Below are positions 1 to 8,331 of a stretch of 64,000 nucleotides of DNA, piece by piece. The notes beneath the pieces were generated by a model that had not been told where the DNA came from, ran no database searches, and was given only the letters and a program-made list of their open reading frames with translations. Source of the DNA: CBDDIP01 sp965229005 (GTDB taxonomy: Bacteria; Actinomycetota; Acidimicrobiia; Acidimicrobiales; Ilumatobacteraceae); contig CBDDIP010000001.1 of the NCBI GenBank assembly GCA_965229005.1, positions 1,240,001-1,304,000 on the forward strand, read 5' to 3'. Each line of letters opens with the position of its first letter. Positions within the stretch are counted from its first letter, which is position 1. A program made the translations under genes and the position numbers.

Positions 1-1
1 C

Positions 2-616
2 AAGCGCTACCCCGCGCAGCTGAGCGGCGGACAGCAGCAGCGCGTCGGCGTTGCTCGCGCACTTGCCGCCGACCCGCCGGTGCTCTTGATGGACGAGCCG
101 TTCGGCGCCGTCGACCCCATCGTGCGCGCTCAGCTGCAGAACGAGTTCGTCTCGTTGCAGCGGCGGCTGCAGAAGACCGTCGTGTTCGTCACCCACGACG
201 TCGACGAGGCGATCGCCGTCGGCACCAACATCGCCATCCTGCGCGACGGTGGAGTGCTCGCCCAGCTCGGCACGCCGCGCCAGCTGCTCGCCCGCCCGGC
301 CGACGACTTCGTCGACAGCTTCCTCGGCGCCGATCGCACGGTGCGGCTGCTCAGCGTCACGGGCGCGCGCGACGTGCCGTGCCACCCGCTCGACACGACG
401 GCAAACGGCTACACCCTCGAGCTCAACGACGGCCGACCGGTCGCGTGGCGGCGCGATCACAGCTCCGACACGGCGCGCACCGTCACCGCCGCCGACACGG
501 CCAAGGACGTGCTGGAGCGCGCGTTGGCCGGCTCGGTCGGCGCCGTGGTGCACATCGACGACGACGGCCGCGCCATCGGCATCTCCACGCTCGACGACCT
601 GCGAGCCGAGCAGTGA
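2..616 (+). CDS. Osmoprotectant-type ABC transporter ATPase (partial, 5' end off window)
   Basis: The C-terminal part of an ATPase that powers uptake of glycine-betaine/choline-like solutes (OpuCA/ProV type). The frame is open from the left edge. The signature LSGGQQQR lies at the very start, Walker B with LLMDEPFGAVDP follows, and the H-loop is in VFVTHDVDEA. A C-terminal tail of about 90 residues looks like a degenerate CBS region, as in OpuCA proteins. The Walker A half is outside the window. Its stop overlaps the next gene's GTG start (GTGA), and the following two permeases and lipoprotein complete an importer. The substrate itself is inferred from family and gene order only. Confidence 0.9.
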   Translation, partial: KRYPAQLSGGQQQRVGVARALAADPPVLLMDEPFGAVDPIVRAQLQNEFVSLQRRLQKTVVFVTHDVDEAIAVGTNIAILRDGGVLAQLGTPRQLLARPADDFVDSFLGADRTVRLLSVTGARDVPCHPLDTTANGYTLELNDGRPVAWRRDHSSDTARTVTAADTAKDVLERALAGSVGAVVHIDDDGRAIGISTLDDLRAEQ

Positions 617-1290
617 ACGCGCTGCGCGCCGGGCCGACCTGGAACGGACGGCAGTGGGCGGGCAACTGGGACGTCATCTGGCACTACGGCTGGGTGCACA
701 TCCAGCTCACCGTGACGTCGCTGGCCATCGGGATGGTGATGGCGCTGCTCCTCGCCTACCTCGCCCACCGCAAGCCGGTCGCCTACCCCGTCATCCTGGC
801 GATCACCAACATCGCCTACGCGATCCCGTCGATCGCGCTGTTCATCGTCCTCGCCTCGACCTTCGGGTTCACCAGCGACCGGCCGGTGGTCCTGGCGATG
901 GCGCTCTACACGTTGGTGATCCTCGTGCGGAACATCGTCGAGGGCCTGCGCACCGTGCCGGCACACGTGGTCACCGCGGCGACGGCGATGGGATATGGCC
1001 CGCTGCGCCGCTTCGTCTCGGTGGAGCTGCCGCTGGCCGTGCCGGGCATCGTCGCCGGACTGCGCGTGGCCGTGGTCAGCACGATCTCGTTGGTCAGCGT
1101 CGGCAGCCTCGTCGGCCACGGCGGCCTCGGCCGTCTGTTCGAAGACGGTGACGCGCGCGACATCTCGCAGGAGCTGTGGGCGGGGCTGCTGGCGATCATC
1201 GTGCTCGCGTTGATCGCCGACATGCTGGTGCTCGTCGCCGGCCGGATGATGACGCCGTGGGTGCGCGCCACGAAGGCGGCACGGACGTGA
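613..1290 (+). CDS. Osmoprotectant-type ABC transporter permease 1
   Basis: A 225-residue inner-membrane permease of the OpuCB/ProW class. Several hydrophobic segments are visible (about residues 30-55, 60-85, 95-115, 150-175, 190-215) and the EAA loop facing the ATPase lies around TAATAMGYGPLRR. The GTG start at 613 is chosen because it forms a GTGA overlap with the upstream ATPase stop, and an upstream extension of the frame lies wholly inside the ATPase gene. Its own stop overlaps the start of the second permease in the same way, so translation is probably coupled. Length is normal for the family. Confidence 0.9.
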   Translation: MNALRAGPTWNGRQWAGNWDVIWHYGWVHIQLTVTSLAIGMVMALLLAYLAHRKPVAYPVILAITNIAYAIPSIALFIVLASTFGFTSDRPVVLAMALYTLVILVRNIVEGLRTVPAHVVTAATAMGYGPLRRFVSVELPLAVPGIVAGLRVAVVSTISLVSVGSLVGHGGLGRLFEDGDARDISQELWAGLLAIIVLALIADMLVLVAGRMMTPWVRATKAART

Positions 1291-2003
1291 ACGACATCGC
1301 CGACGGCTTCCACTGGCTCACCGCCGCCGACCACTGGTGGGGGCCGAGCGGCATCGCCCGCCGCCTCGGCGAGCACCTGTGGTACTCGTTGTTCGCCACC
1401 GCGCTGGCGATCGCGATCGCCCTGCCGATCGGGCTGTTCATCGGCCACACCGGCCGTGGGCGCTTCCTCGCGTCCAACGCGGCCAACCTGCTGCGTGCCG
1501 TCCCCACGATCGGCGTCGTCTCGCTGATCTTCACGTGGCGTCCGCTGAGCGTGTACCCGACGCTCGTTGCGTTGACCATCCTCGCCATCCCGCCGATCGT
1601 GCTCAACACCGCGGCGGGCATCGACTCCGTGGAACCCGAAGCGCGTCTCGCCGCCCGCGCCACGGGGCACAGTGGCTGGCAGGTGCTGACGAAGGTGGAG
1701 CTCCCGTGCGCGTTGCCACTCGTGCTAGCCGGCGTGCGCAGTGCGGCCAACCAGGTGCTGGCAACCGCCACGGTCGCCGGCTTCTTCGGGCTCGGCGGGC
1801 TCGGCCGGTTCCTGTTCACCGGCCTGGGCACGCAGCACTACGACGTCGTCTACGGCGCCGCGTTCCTCGTCATCGCCCTCGTCCTGCTGGTCGAGATCGC
1901 GTTCGCGCTCCTCCAGCGCACCATCGTCTCGCCGGGTCTGCGCACCGGCAAGAGCCGCCGAGTACGCGCAATCCCCAATACCATCGTCCCCCACACTCCG
2001 TGA
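1287..2003 (+). CDS. Osmoprotectant-type ABC transporter permease 2
   Basis: The second permease, 238 residues, paralogous to the preceding one (OpuCB/OpuCD pairs are typical). It starts at GTG 1287 in a GTGA overlap with permease 1. Membrane segments are seen near residues 35-60, 70-90, 95-120, 155-180 and 200-225, and the cytoplasmic coupling loop is near ARATGHSGWQVL. The C-terminus is basic. The lipoprotein gene begins 17 bases later with its own strong ribosome site. The two different permeases suggest a heterodimeric channel. Confidence 0.9.
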   Translation: MNDIADGFHWLTAADHWWGPSGIARRLGEHLWYSLFATALAIAIALPIGLFIGHTGRGRFLASNAANLLRAVPTIGVVSLIFTWRPLSVYPTLVALTILAIPPIVLNTAAGIDSVEPEARLAARATGHSGWQVLTKVELPCALPLVLAGVRSAANQVLATATVAGFFGLGGLGRFLFTGLGTQHYDVVYGAAFLVIALVLLVEIAFALLQRTIVSPGLRTGKSRRVRAIPNTIVPHTP

Positions 2004-2020
2004 ACCGGAAGGGAGCCCCC

Positions 2021-2929
2021 GTGAAGCTCACCCGTACCCTTGCACTGCCCCTCGTTGCCGCACTCGCTCTCGGTGCCTGCGGCTCCGACGACAAGTCGGA
2101 GGCCACCACCCCGCCCGTGCAGAAGATCGTCGTCGGCCAGGCCGACTTCCCCGAGAGCCAGCTGATCGCCCAGATCTACTCCCAGGCACTGGAGAACGCT
2201 GGCTTCCGCGTCTCGCTGAAGGATCCGCTGGGCAGCCGCGAGCTGTACTACAAGGCCATCGAGAGCAACGAGATCCAGCTGGTTCCCGAGTACACCAACT
2301 CGTTGCTCAGCTACGTGTTGCGCCTCGACAACCCGGATGCGTTGCCGACGTCGAAGACGATCGCCGATCAGGTGACCGAGCTGAAGGGTGCACTGCCCGA
2401 CACGCTCACCATCGGCACGCCGTCCACCGCTGAGGACAAGGACGTCATCGTCTGCTCGAAGGAGGTGGCGGACAAGAACCTGATCACCAACCTGTCGACG
2501 CTCGCCGCCGCCTCGGACAAGATCACCATCGGTGGGCCGCCCGAGTTCGAGACCCGCTCGCCGTTCGGCCTGGTCGGTTTCAAGGACCTCCTCAAGGCCG
2601 AGTTCAAGGAGTTCGTGCCGCTGAAGATCGGGCAGATCGCCGACAGCATCAAGAGCGGCGCGATCGACTGCGGCAACATGTTCTCGACGATGTCGGCCAT
2701 CACCACCAACGGCTTCGTCGCCCTCGAGGACGACCAGACGCTGGTGCCCGCCGAAGCGGTGCTGCCGCTGATGACCACCGCCGCGGCCACGCCCGAGGTG
2801 CTCGCCGTGCTCGACGCGGTGGACGCCAAATTGACCACCGACGTGCTCAAGCAGCTGATGGTCCAGATCGAGGTCGACGCCACGTCGCCCGACGTCGTCG
2901 CCAAGCAGTTCCTGGCATCGCTGGCCTGA
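2021..2929 (+). CDS. Osmoprotectant-type ABC transporter substrate-binding lipoprotein
   Basis: A 302-residue solute-binding protein (OpuAC/ProX-like fold, as in OsmX/OpuCC). The N-terminus has a basic start, a hydrophobic stretch and a lipobox LALGACGS, so it should be lipid-anchored outside the membrane. GTG 2021 is chosen because a GGAAGGGAG ribosome site lies about 7 nt upstream; the longer open frame upstream overlaps the permease in another frame. The mature part contains the family pattern GQADFPESQLIAQIYSQ, which resembles the glycine-betaine-binding N-terminal lobe. The ligand cannot be fixed from sequence alone. It closes the four-gene importer operon. Confidence 0.9.
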   Translation: MKLTRTLALPLVAALALGACGSDDKSEATTPPVQKIVVGQADFPESQLIAQIYSQALENAGFRVSLKDPLGSRELYYKAIESNEIQLVPEYTNSLLSYVLRLDNPDALPTSKTIADQVTELKGALPDTLTIGTPSTAEDKDVIVCSKEVADKNLITNLSTLAAASDKITIGGPPEFETRSPFGLVGFKDLLKAEFKEFVPLKIGQIADSIKSGAIDCGNMFSTMSAITTNGFVALEDDQTLVPAEAVLPLMTTAAATPEVLAVLDAVDAKLTTDVLKQLMVQIEVDATSPDVVAKQFLASLA

Positions 2930-2945
2930 CGGACAGCGCAACATC

Positions 2946-3947
2946 ATGATCACGGTCGGCGGGCTCACCAAGCGCTTCGGTGGGCTCGTCGCCGTCGATC
3001 ACCTGTCCTTCGACGTCAAGCAGGGCACGGTCACCGGCTTCCTCGGGCCGAACGGTTCGGGGAAGAGCACGACGATGCGCTGCATGCTCGGGCTCGACCA
3101 TCCCGACGCCGGCACGTCGTTGTTCGACGGCAAGCCCTACTCGTCGTACACGCAGCCGCTGCGCGAGGTCGGGTCGTTGCTCGACGCCGGCTACGTGCAC
3201 CCGGGTCGTTCCGGCCGCAACCACCTGCGCTGGTTGGCCGCGTCGAACCGCCTGTCGAAGGCCCGCGTCGACGAGGTGCTCGAACTGGTCGGGCTCACCG
3301 ATGCTGCCGGCCGGCGGGTGCGCACCTACTCGCTCGGGATGAAGCAGCGCCTGGGACTGGCCGGCGTGCTGCTCGGTGATCCGCACACGGTGATCCTCGA
3401 CGAGCCGGCCAACGGGCTCGACCCCGAAGGCATCCGCTGGATCCGCGACGTGCTCACCCACCTCGCCGGTCAGGGACGCTCGGTCCTCGTCAGCAGCCAC
3501 CTGCTGTCGGAGATGGCGCTGATGGCCAGCGACCTCGTCGTCATCGGCCGCGGCCAGCTGATCGAGCAGTGCACCGTGACCGAGTTCGTGGCCAAGTACG
3601 GCGAGCAGTGGGTGCGCGTGCGCAGCCCGCAGCTGGCTGCACTGGTGGACGCCGCGCAGCATGCCGGCGCCGAGGTCGGCGTGCACGACGCCGACCTGGC
3701 CGAGCTGCGTGGCGTTTCGTGCGCGCAGGTCGGCGAGATGGCCGCAGCACACGGGGTCGTGCTGCACGAGCTGTCGTTGCAGACCGGCTCGCTGGAGGAC
3801 GCGTTCCTGCGCGCCACGGCCGAGGCGCAGCAGTACTCGTCGCACTCGATCAGCGCGCCGCCGCCGGTCGATCCGTTCGCCGCCCCGCCACCGCCGCCCA
3901 CGGGCTCGGCAACGTTCGGCACCGTCGCTGCGACGGACGAGCCATGA
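2946..3947 (+). CDS. ABC-2 type transporter ATP-binding protein
   Basis: A 333-residue ATPase of the DrrA/CcmA-like export class. Walker A is GPNGSGKST (residues 34-42), the signature is the degenerate YSLGMKQR, and Walker B is VILDEPANGLDP, followed by an H-loop in SSHLL. The tail after about residue 300 is rich in proline (PFAAPPPPPTGS), unusual for the family and probably disordered. It starts 16 bases after the importer operon ends and overlaps the next gene by ATGA, so it forms a two-gene unit with the membrane protein. The exported substrate is unknown. Confidence 0.9.
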   Translation: MITVGGLTKRFGGLVAVDHLSFDVKQGTVTGFLGPNGSGKSTTMRCMLGLDHPDAGTSLFDGKPYSSYTQPLREVGSLLDAGYVHPGRSGRNHLRWLAASNRLSKARVDEVLELVGLTDAAGRRVRTYSLGMKQRLGLAGVLLGDPHTVILDEPANGLDPEGIRWIRDVLTHLAGQGRSVLVSSHLLSEMALMASDLVVIGRGQLIEQCTVTEFVAKYGEQWVRVRSPQLAALVDAAQHAGAEVGVHDADLAELRGVSCAQVGEMAAAHGVVLHELSLQTGSLEDAFLRATAEAQQYSSHSISAPPPVDPFAAPPPPPTGSATFGTVAATDEP

Positions 3948-4708
3948 CGCCGATCATCAACGCCGAGTGGATCAAGCTGCGCACGGTCCGCATGAACTGG
4001 GTGCTCGGCATCATCGCCGTGGCCTTCCCGTTGATCGTGTCGGTGCTCACGTGCTCGTTGATCGATGTCGACGACCTCGGCGCTCGCGACATCGTCGACC
4101 TCGTGGTCAACTCATCGATCGTGTCGGCGCTGCTGCTCGGTGTCATCGGCGCCGTGTCGATCGCCGGCGAGTTCGGCCACGGCACCATCCGACCGACGTT
4201 CGCGGCAACGCCCAAGCGGTGGCGCGTGTTCACCGCGAAGGCCATCGTCATCGCCGTGTTCTCGTTGATCGCCGAGGCGTTGGTGGTGCTGCTCTCGTAC
4301 TCGATCTCGACGGCGGTGGCGTCCAGCCGCGGCGCGACGATCGACTTCGATGAGGTGCCGCAGGCGCGGCCGGCCACGATCGGGCTGATCATCTTCGCCG
4401 CCCTGATCTCGCTGCTCGGCTACGCGATCGGGTTGATCATCCGCAACACGCCCAGCTCGGTGGCCATCCTCATCCTGTGGCCGCTCCTGCTGGAGAACAT
4501 CATCGGCGGCGTGCTGTTCGCCGCCGGTGTGAAGAACGTGTTCAAGTTCCTGCCGTACAGCGCCGGGTTCGCGTTGGCCGCCACGTCAGACAGCAACTCC
4601 GGCGACCCGCAGCAGCTCGGCCGCGTTGCCGGCGGCGTCTACTTCGGGCTGGTGGTGCTGGTGCTGGCCGCGCTCGGCGGCTGGATCGCCAACCGTCGCG
4701 ACGCCTGA
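3944..4708 (+). CDS. ABC-2 type transporter permease
   Basis: A 254-residue membrane partner of the preceding ATPase. It begins at ATG 3944 inside an ATGA overlap. The short cytoplasmic N-terminus (NAEWIKLRTVRMNW) followed by about six hydrophobic segments is the usual layout of ABC-2 membrane proteins in actinobacteria. Segments are seen near residues 18-40, 58-80, 100-125, 145-165, 170-195 and 225-248. No substrate can be inferred. The gene ends just before a new promoter-like element for the next transcript. Confidence 0.88.
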   Translation: MTPIINAEWIKLRTVRMNWVLGIIAVAFPLIVSVLTCSLIDVDDLGARDIVDLVVNSSIVSALLLGVIGAVSIAGEFGHGTIRPTFAATPKRWRVFTAKAIVIAVFSLIAEALVVLLSYSISTAVASSRGATIDFDEVPQARPATIGLIIFAALISLLGYAIGLIIRNTPSSVAILILWPLLLENIIGGVLFAAGVKNVFKFLPYSAGFALAATSDSNSGDPQQLGRVAGGVYFGLVVLVLAALGGWIANRRDA

Positions 4709-4734
4709 CGTGCTCGGCGGTGCTCTCCTAGCCT
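4705..4734 (+). promoter_or_regulatory. Promoter for a leaderless dienelactone hydrolase gene
   Basis: CTGACG at 4705-4710 and TAGCCT at 4729-4734 are separated by 18 bases and resemble -35 and -10 boxes. The ATG at 4741 comes only 6 bases after the -10 box, so the transcript would start at or next to the start codon. This is the clearest example of a pattern seen before many genes here. Confidence 0.5.
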
Positions 4735-4740
4735 GAGGGA

Positions 4741-5412
4741 ATGCGCATCACCCTGCCCAGCGGCGCGCCCGCTGAGATCGCCCACCCGGACGGACCGTCC
4801 ACCCGCGGTCTGGTCATCGCCCCGGACATCTTCGGCTTGCGTCCGCTGTACGACGATCTCGTTGCCCGCCTCGCCCGCGAGTGGGAGATGACGGTGTGCG
4901 CGGTGGAGCCGTTCCCCGGCCGCGACCTCGGGCCGGACGTCGAGCCGCGCTTCGCCGCCGTGCCGTCGCTCGACGACGGTCGCCACCTGCGCGACCTGTT
5001 GGAAGGTGCCGACGCCGTGTCTGCGAGATCTGGCAACGTCGAGCACGTCGGTCTGCTCGGGTTCTGCCTCGGCGGGATGTACTGCCACAAGGCGTCGCGC
5101 AGCGACCGGTTCGAGCGCATCGTCAGCTTCTACGGAATGATCCGCTTGCCCGCGGCGTGGGCCAGTCCGTCGCAGGGCGAGCCGCTCGATCACCTCGCCG
5201 CCGGTCATCCCGACCGCGTGCTGGCGATCATCGGCGAGGTGGATCACTACACGCCGCCGGCCGACGTCGACGCGCTCGAGGCCACCGGTGTCACCGTGGT
5301 GCGCTACCCCGACGCCGAGCACGGCTTCGCCCACGATGCCAGCCGACCGGCGCACAGAGCTGCCGACGCAGCCGATGCGTTCGCCCGCGCCAGGGCCTGG
5401 CTCACCGCCTGA
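4741..5412 (+). CDS. Dienelactone hydrolase family protein
   Basis: A 223-residue alpha/beta hydrolase of the dienelactone hydrolase family. The nucleophile elbow is GFCLGG with Cys109. The acid is probably Asp168 in GEVDHYTP and the base His194 in AEHGFAHD, so the Cys-Asp-His triad of the family is complete. These enzymes hydrolyse cyclic esters or lactones in aromatic degradation, but many members have unknown substrates and no aromatic pathway genes are adjacent. The length is normal. The start is ATG 4741, just after a TAGCCT box. It stands alone between an exporter and a convergent Crp-family regulator. Confidence 0.88.
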   Translation: MRITLPSGAPAEIAHPDGPSTRGLVIAPDIFGLRPLYDDLVARLAREWEMTVCAVEPFPGRDLGPDVEPRFAAVPSLDDGRHLRDLLEGADAVSARSGNVEHVGLLGFCLGGMYCHKASRSDRFERIVSFYGMIRLPAAWASPSQGEPLDHLAAGHPDRVLAIIGEVDHYTPPADVDALEATGVTVVRYPDAEHGFAHDASRPAHRAADAADAFARARAWLTA

Positions 5413-5431
5413 GCAATGGCGCGGCCGCGGG

Positions 5432-6094
5432 TCAGCGGCTGCGGATCTCGAGGCTGTCGCGCTTGAGGATGGTGTAGTGGCGGTCGTGTTGGTCGATCCA
5501 GCCGAGGCGGATGAAGCTGGCGATCGCCTTGTTGACTCGTTCGCGCGAGGCACCGACCATGCCCGCCAGTTCCTCCTGGGTGACCGGCAGGGTGAACTCG
5601 TCGGCGCCCTCCGAGAGCTCGAGGAGACGCTTCGCCGTGCGCCCGGTGACGTCGAGGAAGACGCTGTCGGCCAGCGCTTCGTCCATGCCCCGCAGGCGCT
5701 GGGCCAGGAGGCGGGTGACGCCCCACAGGATGCTCGGGTCGCTGCGGAACGCGGCGAGGACCGGCTCGAAGGGGATGGCCAGCACGGCGCTCGGCTCCAG
5801 CGCACGGGCCATGGCGGAGCGGGTGCCCTCGTCGAGCATCGCCATCTCGCCGAACAGCTCGCCGGGCTCCATCAGCGAGACGACGGTCTCGCGATGGTCG
5901 ATCGGATTGGCGATGGCGATCGCCAGACGGCCACGCAGCACCACGTAGAGCGCGTCGGCGACGTCGCCCTCGCGGAACAGCACGTCGCCGCGGATGAGGT
6001 GCTGCTCGCGGCCCGCAGCAGCGATGGTGCGCAGCACCTCGGGCTGGGCGTCGGCGAAGAATTCGGTCCGGGCGAGGAGGTCTTCGTGAGCCAT
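5432..6094 (-). CDS. Crp/Fnr-family transcriptional regulator
   Basis: A 220-residue regulator with an N-terminal cyclic-nucleotide-binding beta-roll (about residues 10-125, with the phosphate-binding-cassette-like stretch GELFGEMAMLDEGTRSA), a long dimerisation helix, and a C-terminal winged helix (about 145-215, recognition region TQEELAGMVGASRERVNKAI). Ligand identity is not certain. The start ATG 6094 is supported by a TACCGT box 9 bases upstream. That box sits one base from the -10 box of the divergent ispD gene, so the two promoters overlap and the regulator may influence its own and ispD expression. The 3' end faces the hydrolase gene. Confidence 0.9.
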   Translation of the reverse strand: MAHEDLLARTEFFADAQPEVLRTIAAAGREQHLIRGDVLFREGDVADALYVVLRGRLAIAIANPIDHRETVVSLMEPGELFGEMAMLDEGTRSAMARALEPSAVLAIPFEPVLAAFRSDPSILWGVTRLLAQRLRGMDEALADSVFLDVTGRTAKRLLELSEGADEFTLPVTQEELAGMVGASRERVNKAIASFIRLGWIDQHDRHYTILKRDSLEIRSR

Positions 6095-6103
6095 GTCGAG
6101 CGA

Positions 6104-6116
6104 ACGGTACTACCCT
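6104..6116. promoter_or_regulatory. Back-to-back -10 boxes of crp-family gene and ispD
   Basis: On the minus strand TACCGT (6104-6109) lies 9 bases before the regulator ATG. On the plus strand TACCCT (6111-6116) lies 8 bases before the ispD ATG. With one base between them, each promoter's -35 region would fall inside the other gene's first codons, so simultaneous firing should be hindered. Confidence 0.5.
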
Positions 6117-6124
6117 CGCCGGGC

Positions 6125-6808
6125 ATGCCGCAGCCCGACCCCGACCGCGCCCTCGCCACGGTGTGGACCATCGTGGTCGCCGGTGGGAAGGGCGAGCGCT
6201 TCGGCGGACCGAAGCAGTACGAGGCGCTCGGAGCCGGTCGCGTGCTGGATCGCGCCGTGCGTGCCGCTGCGGCCGCCAGCGCCGGCGTCGTCGTGGTGGT
6301 GCCGAGCACCGACACCGAGCGCGAGCGCGCCTCGGCCGGCGGGTGCACTCGCGTCGTGGCCGGCGGCAGCACGCGGACCGAGTCGGTGCGCAACGGGCTG
6401 CACGAGGTGCCCGCCGAAGTGGGGGTGGTGTGCGTGCACGACGCCGCGCGTCCGTTCGCCGGGCAGCCGCTGTTCGACGCGGTGATCGCCGCGGTGCGCG
6501 GAGGTGCGGATGCGGCAGTGCCGGGCATCCCGGTGACCGACACGATCAAGCGCATCGACGCCGACGGCGTCGTGATCGACACGCCCCCGCGCGACTCGCT
6601 GGTCGCTGTGCAGACGCCGCAGGCCTTCCGCGCCGACGTGCTGCGCGACGCGCACGCTCGTGGCGGGCAGGCCACCGACGACGCTTCGCTCGTCGAGGAG
6701 ATCGGCGGCCGGGTCGTGGTGGTGGCGGGCGATCCGCTGAACCGCAAGATCACCGACGCCGACGACCTCGCCTGGGCTCGCGCGCTCGTTGCTGCGGAGC
6801 CCGCATGA
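6125..6808 (+). CDS. ispD: 2-C-methyl-D-erythritol 4-phosphate cytidylyltransferase
   Basis: A 227-residue enzyme that makes CDP-methylerythritol from MEP and CTP in the non-mevalonate isoprenoid pathway. The nucleotide-binding signature AGGKGERFGGPKQY is near residues 18-31. VHDAARPF, the metal-binding Asp region, and DTIKRI follow in the expected order. The start ATG 6125 is taken because it gives the normal length and follows a TACCCT box by 8 bases; the frame remains open far upstream but only inside the opposite-strand regulator. The stop overlaps the ispF start (ATGA). ispD-ispF adjacency is common and supports the call. Confidence 0.95.
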   Translation: MPQPDPDRALATVWTIVVAGGKGERFGGPKQYEALGAGRVLDRAVRAAAAASAGVVVVVPSTDTERERASAGGCTRVVAGGSTRTESVRNGLHEVPAEVGVVCVHDAARPFAGQPLFDAVIAAVRGGADAAVPGIPVTDTIKRIDADGVVIDTPPRDSLVAVQTPQAFRADVLRDAHARGGQATDDASLVEEIGGRVVVVAGDPLNRKITDADDLAWARALVAAEPA

Positions 6809-7302
6809 GCGTTCCGGTCATTCGAGTCGGGCAAGGGTTCGACATCCATCGCTTCAGCGACGATCCCGCGCGGCGGATGATGCTCGGCGGTGTGCACATC
6901 GAGGGTGCGATCGGGCTCGTCGGCCACAGCGACGCCGACGTGATCGCCCACGCCGCGTGTGAGGCGCTGCTCGGCGCGTCCGGCCTCGGCGATCTCGGCC
7001 AGCACTTCCCGGACACGGAACCGGAGTGGCGCGATGCGGACTCACTCGCTCTGCTCGCCGCGGTGCGCGACCTGGTGTTGCAGCACGGCTGGACGATCGG
7101 CAACGTCGACCTGTCCGTGATCTGCGAGCAGCCCAAGCTGGCACCGCATCGCGACGAGATGCAGCGCCGTCTGTCCGCGGCCGCGGGAGCGCCGGTCACC
7201 GTGAAGGGACGACGTGCCGAGGGTCTCGGCGCGCTCGGCCGCGTCGAGGGCATCGCCTGCTTCGCCGTTGCGGTGGTCGTTCGATCGAATGAGGAGCAGT
7301 GA
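6805..7302 (+). CDS. ispF: 2-C-methyl-D-erythritol 2,4-cyclodiphosphate synthase
   Basis: A 165-residue enzyme that cyclises CDP-ME2P in the MEP pathway and works as a trimer. Metal ligands are visible as GFDIH (Asp13, His15) and His49 in DVIAHAACEALLGA. The C-terminal motif, usually KATTTEKLG, here reads KGRRAEGLG, so the conserved threonines are replaced by Arg136, Arg137 and Ala138 while Lys134 and Glu139 are kept. This may be a lineage feature, since the rest of the protein is well conserved. It starts in an ATGA overlap with ispD and is followed directly by rlmB. Confidence 0.93.
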   Translation: MSVPVIRVGQGFDIHRFSDDPARRMMLGGVHIEGAIGLVGHSDADVIAHAACEALLGASGLGDLGQHFPDTEPEWRDADSLALLAAVRDLVLQHGWTIGNVDLSVICEQPKLAPHRDEMQRRLSAAAGAPVTVKGRRAEGLGALGRVEGIACFAVAVVVRSNEEQ

Positions 7303-8324
7303 TGGCACGCGCCAGTTCAGGACGCCAACCGGGTCAGGGCCGCGGCGGTCGAGCCGCATCGGGAGCACGCGGGCAGCGCGCCGCGTCGGGCTCGGCCGGC
7401 ACGGGCAGCACCGGCGGCGCGCCTCGCCGCGGTGGTGCAAGTGGCGGCGGTACGCGCAGCGGCGGTGGCACGCGGGGTGGAGCGACGGGGGGGACGCGTC
7501 AGTTCGCATCGCGTGGTGCCGGACGCACGGGTCGGATCACGCCGACCGGCGAGTCGCCGCGCAAGAAGCCGGAGAAGACGCTCGGCGGCGAGCAGGTCGA
7601 GGGTCGTCAGGCGGTGCGCGAGCTGCTGCTGGCCGGCACGCGTCGTGTGCGTGAGGTGTGGGTGGCCACCGACCTCGACGACAACGAGATCGTCAGCGAC
7701 ATCGTCGACATCGCCCGCAGCGTGCGCGTGCCGGTGCAGGAGGTCAACCGCAAGCGGTTGGAGGCGGCGGCACGAAGCGAGGCACCGCAGGGCGTGATCG
7801 CCTTCGCCAACCCGCTGCCCGAGGCCGACCTGACCACGATGCTGGAGCGCAAGGCCGGCCGGCCACCGTTCCTCGTCGCCGTCGACGGCGTCACCGACCC
7901 GGGCAACCTCGGCGCGCTCCTGCGCTGCTGCGACGGTGCCGGCGTGCAAGGTGTGGTCATCCCCCGCCATCGCGCCGTGCACGTCACGCCGACGACGGCG
8001 AAAGCTGCCGCAGGCGCAGTCGAGCACGTGCCCATCGCCGTGGTCGGTGGGCTGCCCGCCGCGTTGGCGCGCATCAAGGACGCCGGCATCTGGGTGGTCG
8101 GCCTCGACGACGGCGCCGACCGTGATCTGTTCGAGCTCGGCGACCTCGCCTCGGAGGGCGTGTGCCTCGTGCTCGGTGCCGAAGGTGCCGGCCTGTCGCG
8201 GTTGGTGCGCGAGCGCTGCGACCTGATCGTGAGCATCCCGATGCGCGGTCGGCTCAGCTCGTTGAACGTCAGTGCCGCTGCCGCCCTGGCCACCTACGAA
8301 GTCGCCCGCCACCGCGCCAAGTAG
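7302..8324 (+). CDS. rlmB: 23S rRNA 2'-O-methyltransferase, RlmB/TrmH family
   Basis: A 340-residue SPOUT-class methyltransferase, probably acting on G2251 of 23S rRNA. After a low-complexity basic Gly/Arg/Ser/Thr extension of about 80 residues come the substrate-binding domain (EQVEGRQAVRELL) and the SpoU motifs: DPGNLGALLRCC, VLGAEGAGLSRL and IPMRGRLSSLNVSAA. The ATG at 7302 is preferred over the GTG at 7299 because GAGGAG at 7291-7296 has better spacing to it. It follows ispF with a one-base overlap. The extension is longer than in E. coli RlmB and may bind RNA; similar extensions occur in actinobacteria. Confidence 0.9.
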   Translation: MARASSGRQPGQGRGGRAASGARGQRAASGSAGTGSTGGAPRRGGASGGGTRSGGGTRGGATGGTRQFASRGAGRTGRITPTGESPRKKPEKTLGGEQVEGRQAVRELLLAGTRRVREVWVATDLDDNEIVSDIVDIARSVRVPVQEVNRKRLEAAARSEAPQGVIAFANPLPEADLTTMLERKAGRPPFLVAVDGVTDPGNLGALLRCCDGAGVQGVVIPRHRAVHVTPTTAKAAAGAVEHVPIAVVGGLPAALARIKDAGIWVVGLDDGADRDLFELGDLASEGVCLVLGAEGAGLSRLVRERCDLIVSIPMRGRLSSLNVSAAAALATYEVARHRAK

Positions 8325-8331
8325 CGCCGCA

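Noticed and set aside
1850..2971. Long minus-strand open frame opposite the importer lipoprotein gene
   Set aside because: High GC makes long shadow frames. The plus-strand gene has a lipobox, ribosome site and family motifs; the antisense product is low-complexity and matches nothing.
5288..6124. In-frame upstream extension of ispD
   Set aside because: It lies opposite the Crp-family gene, and the normal IspD length and a -10 box support the ATG at 6125.
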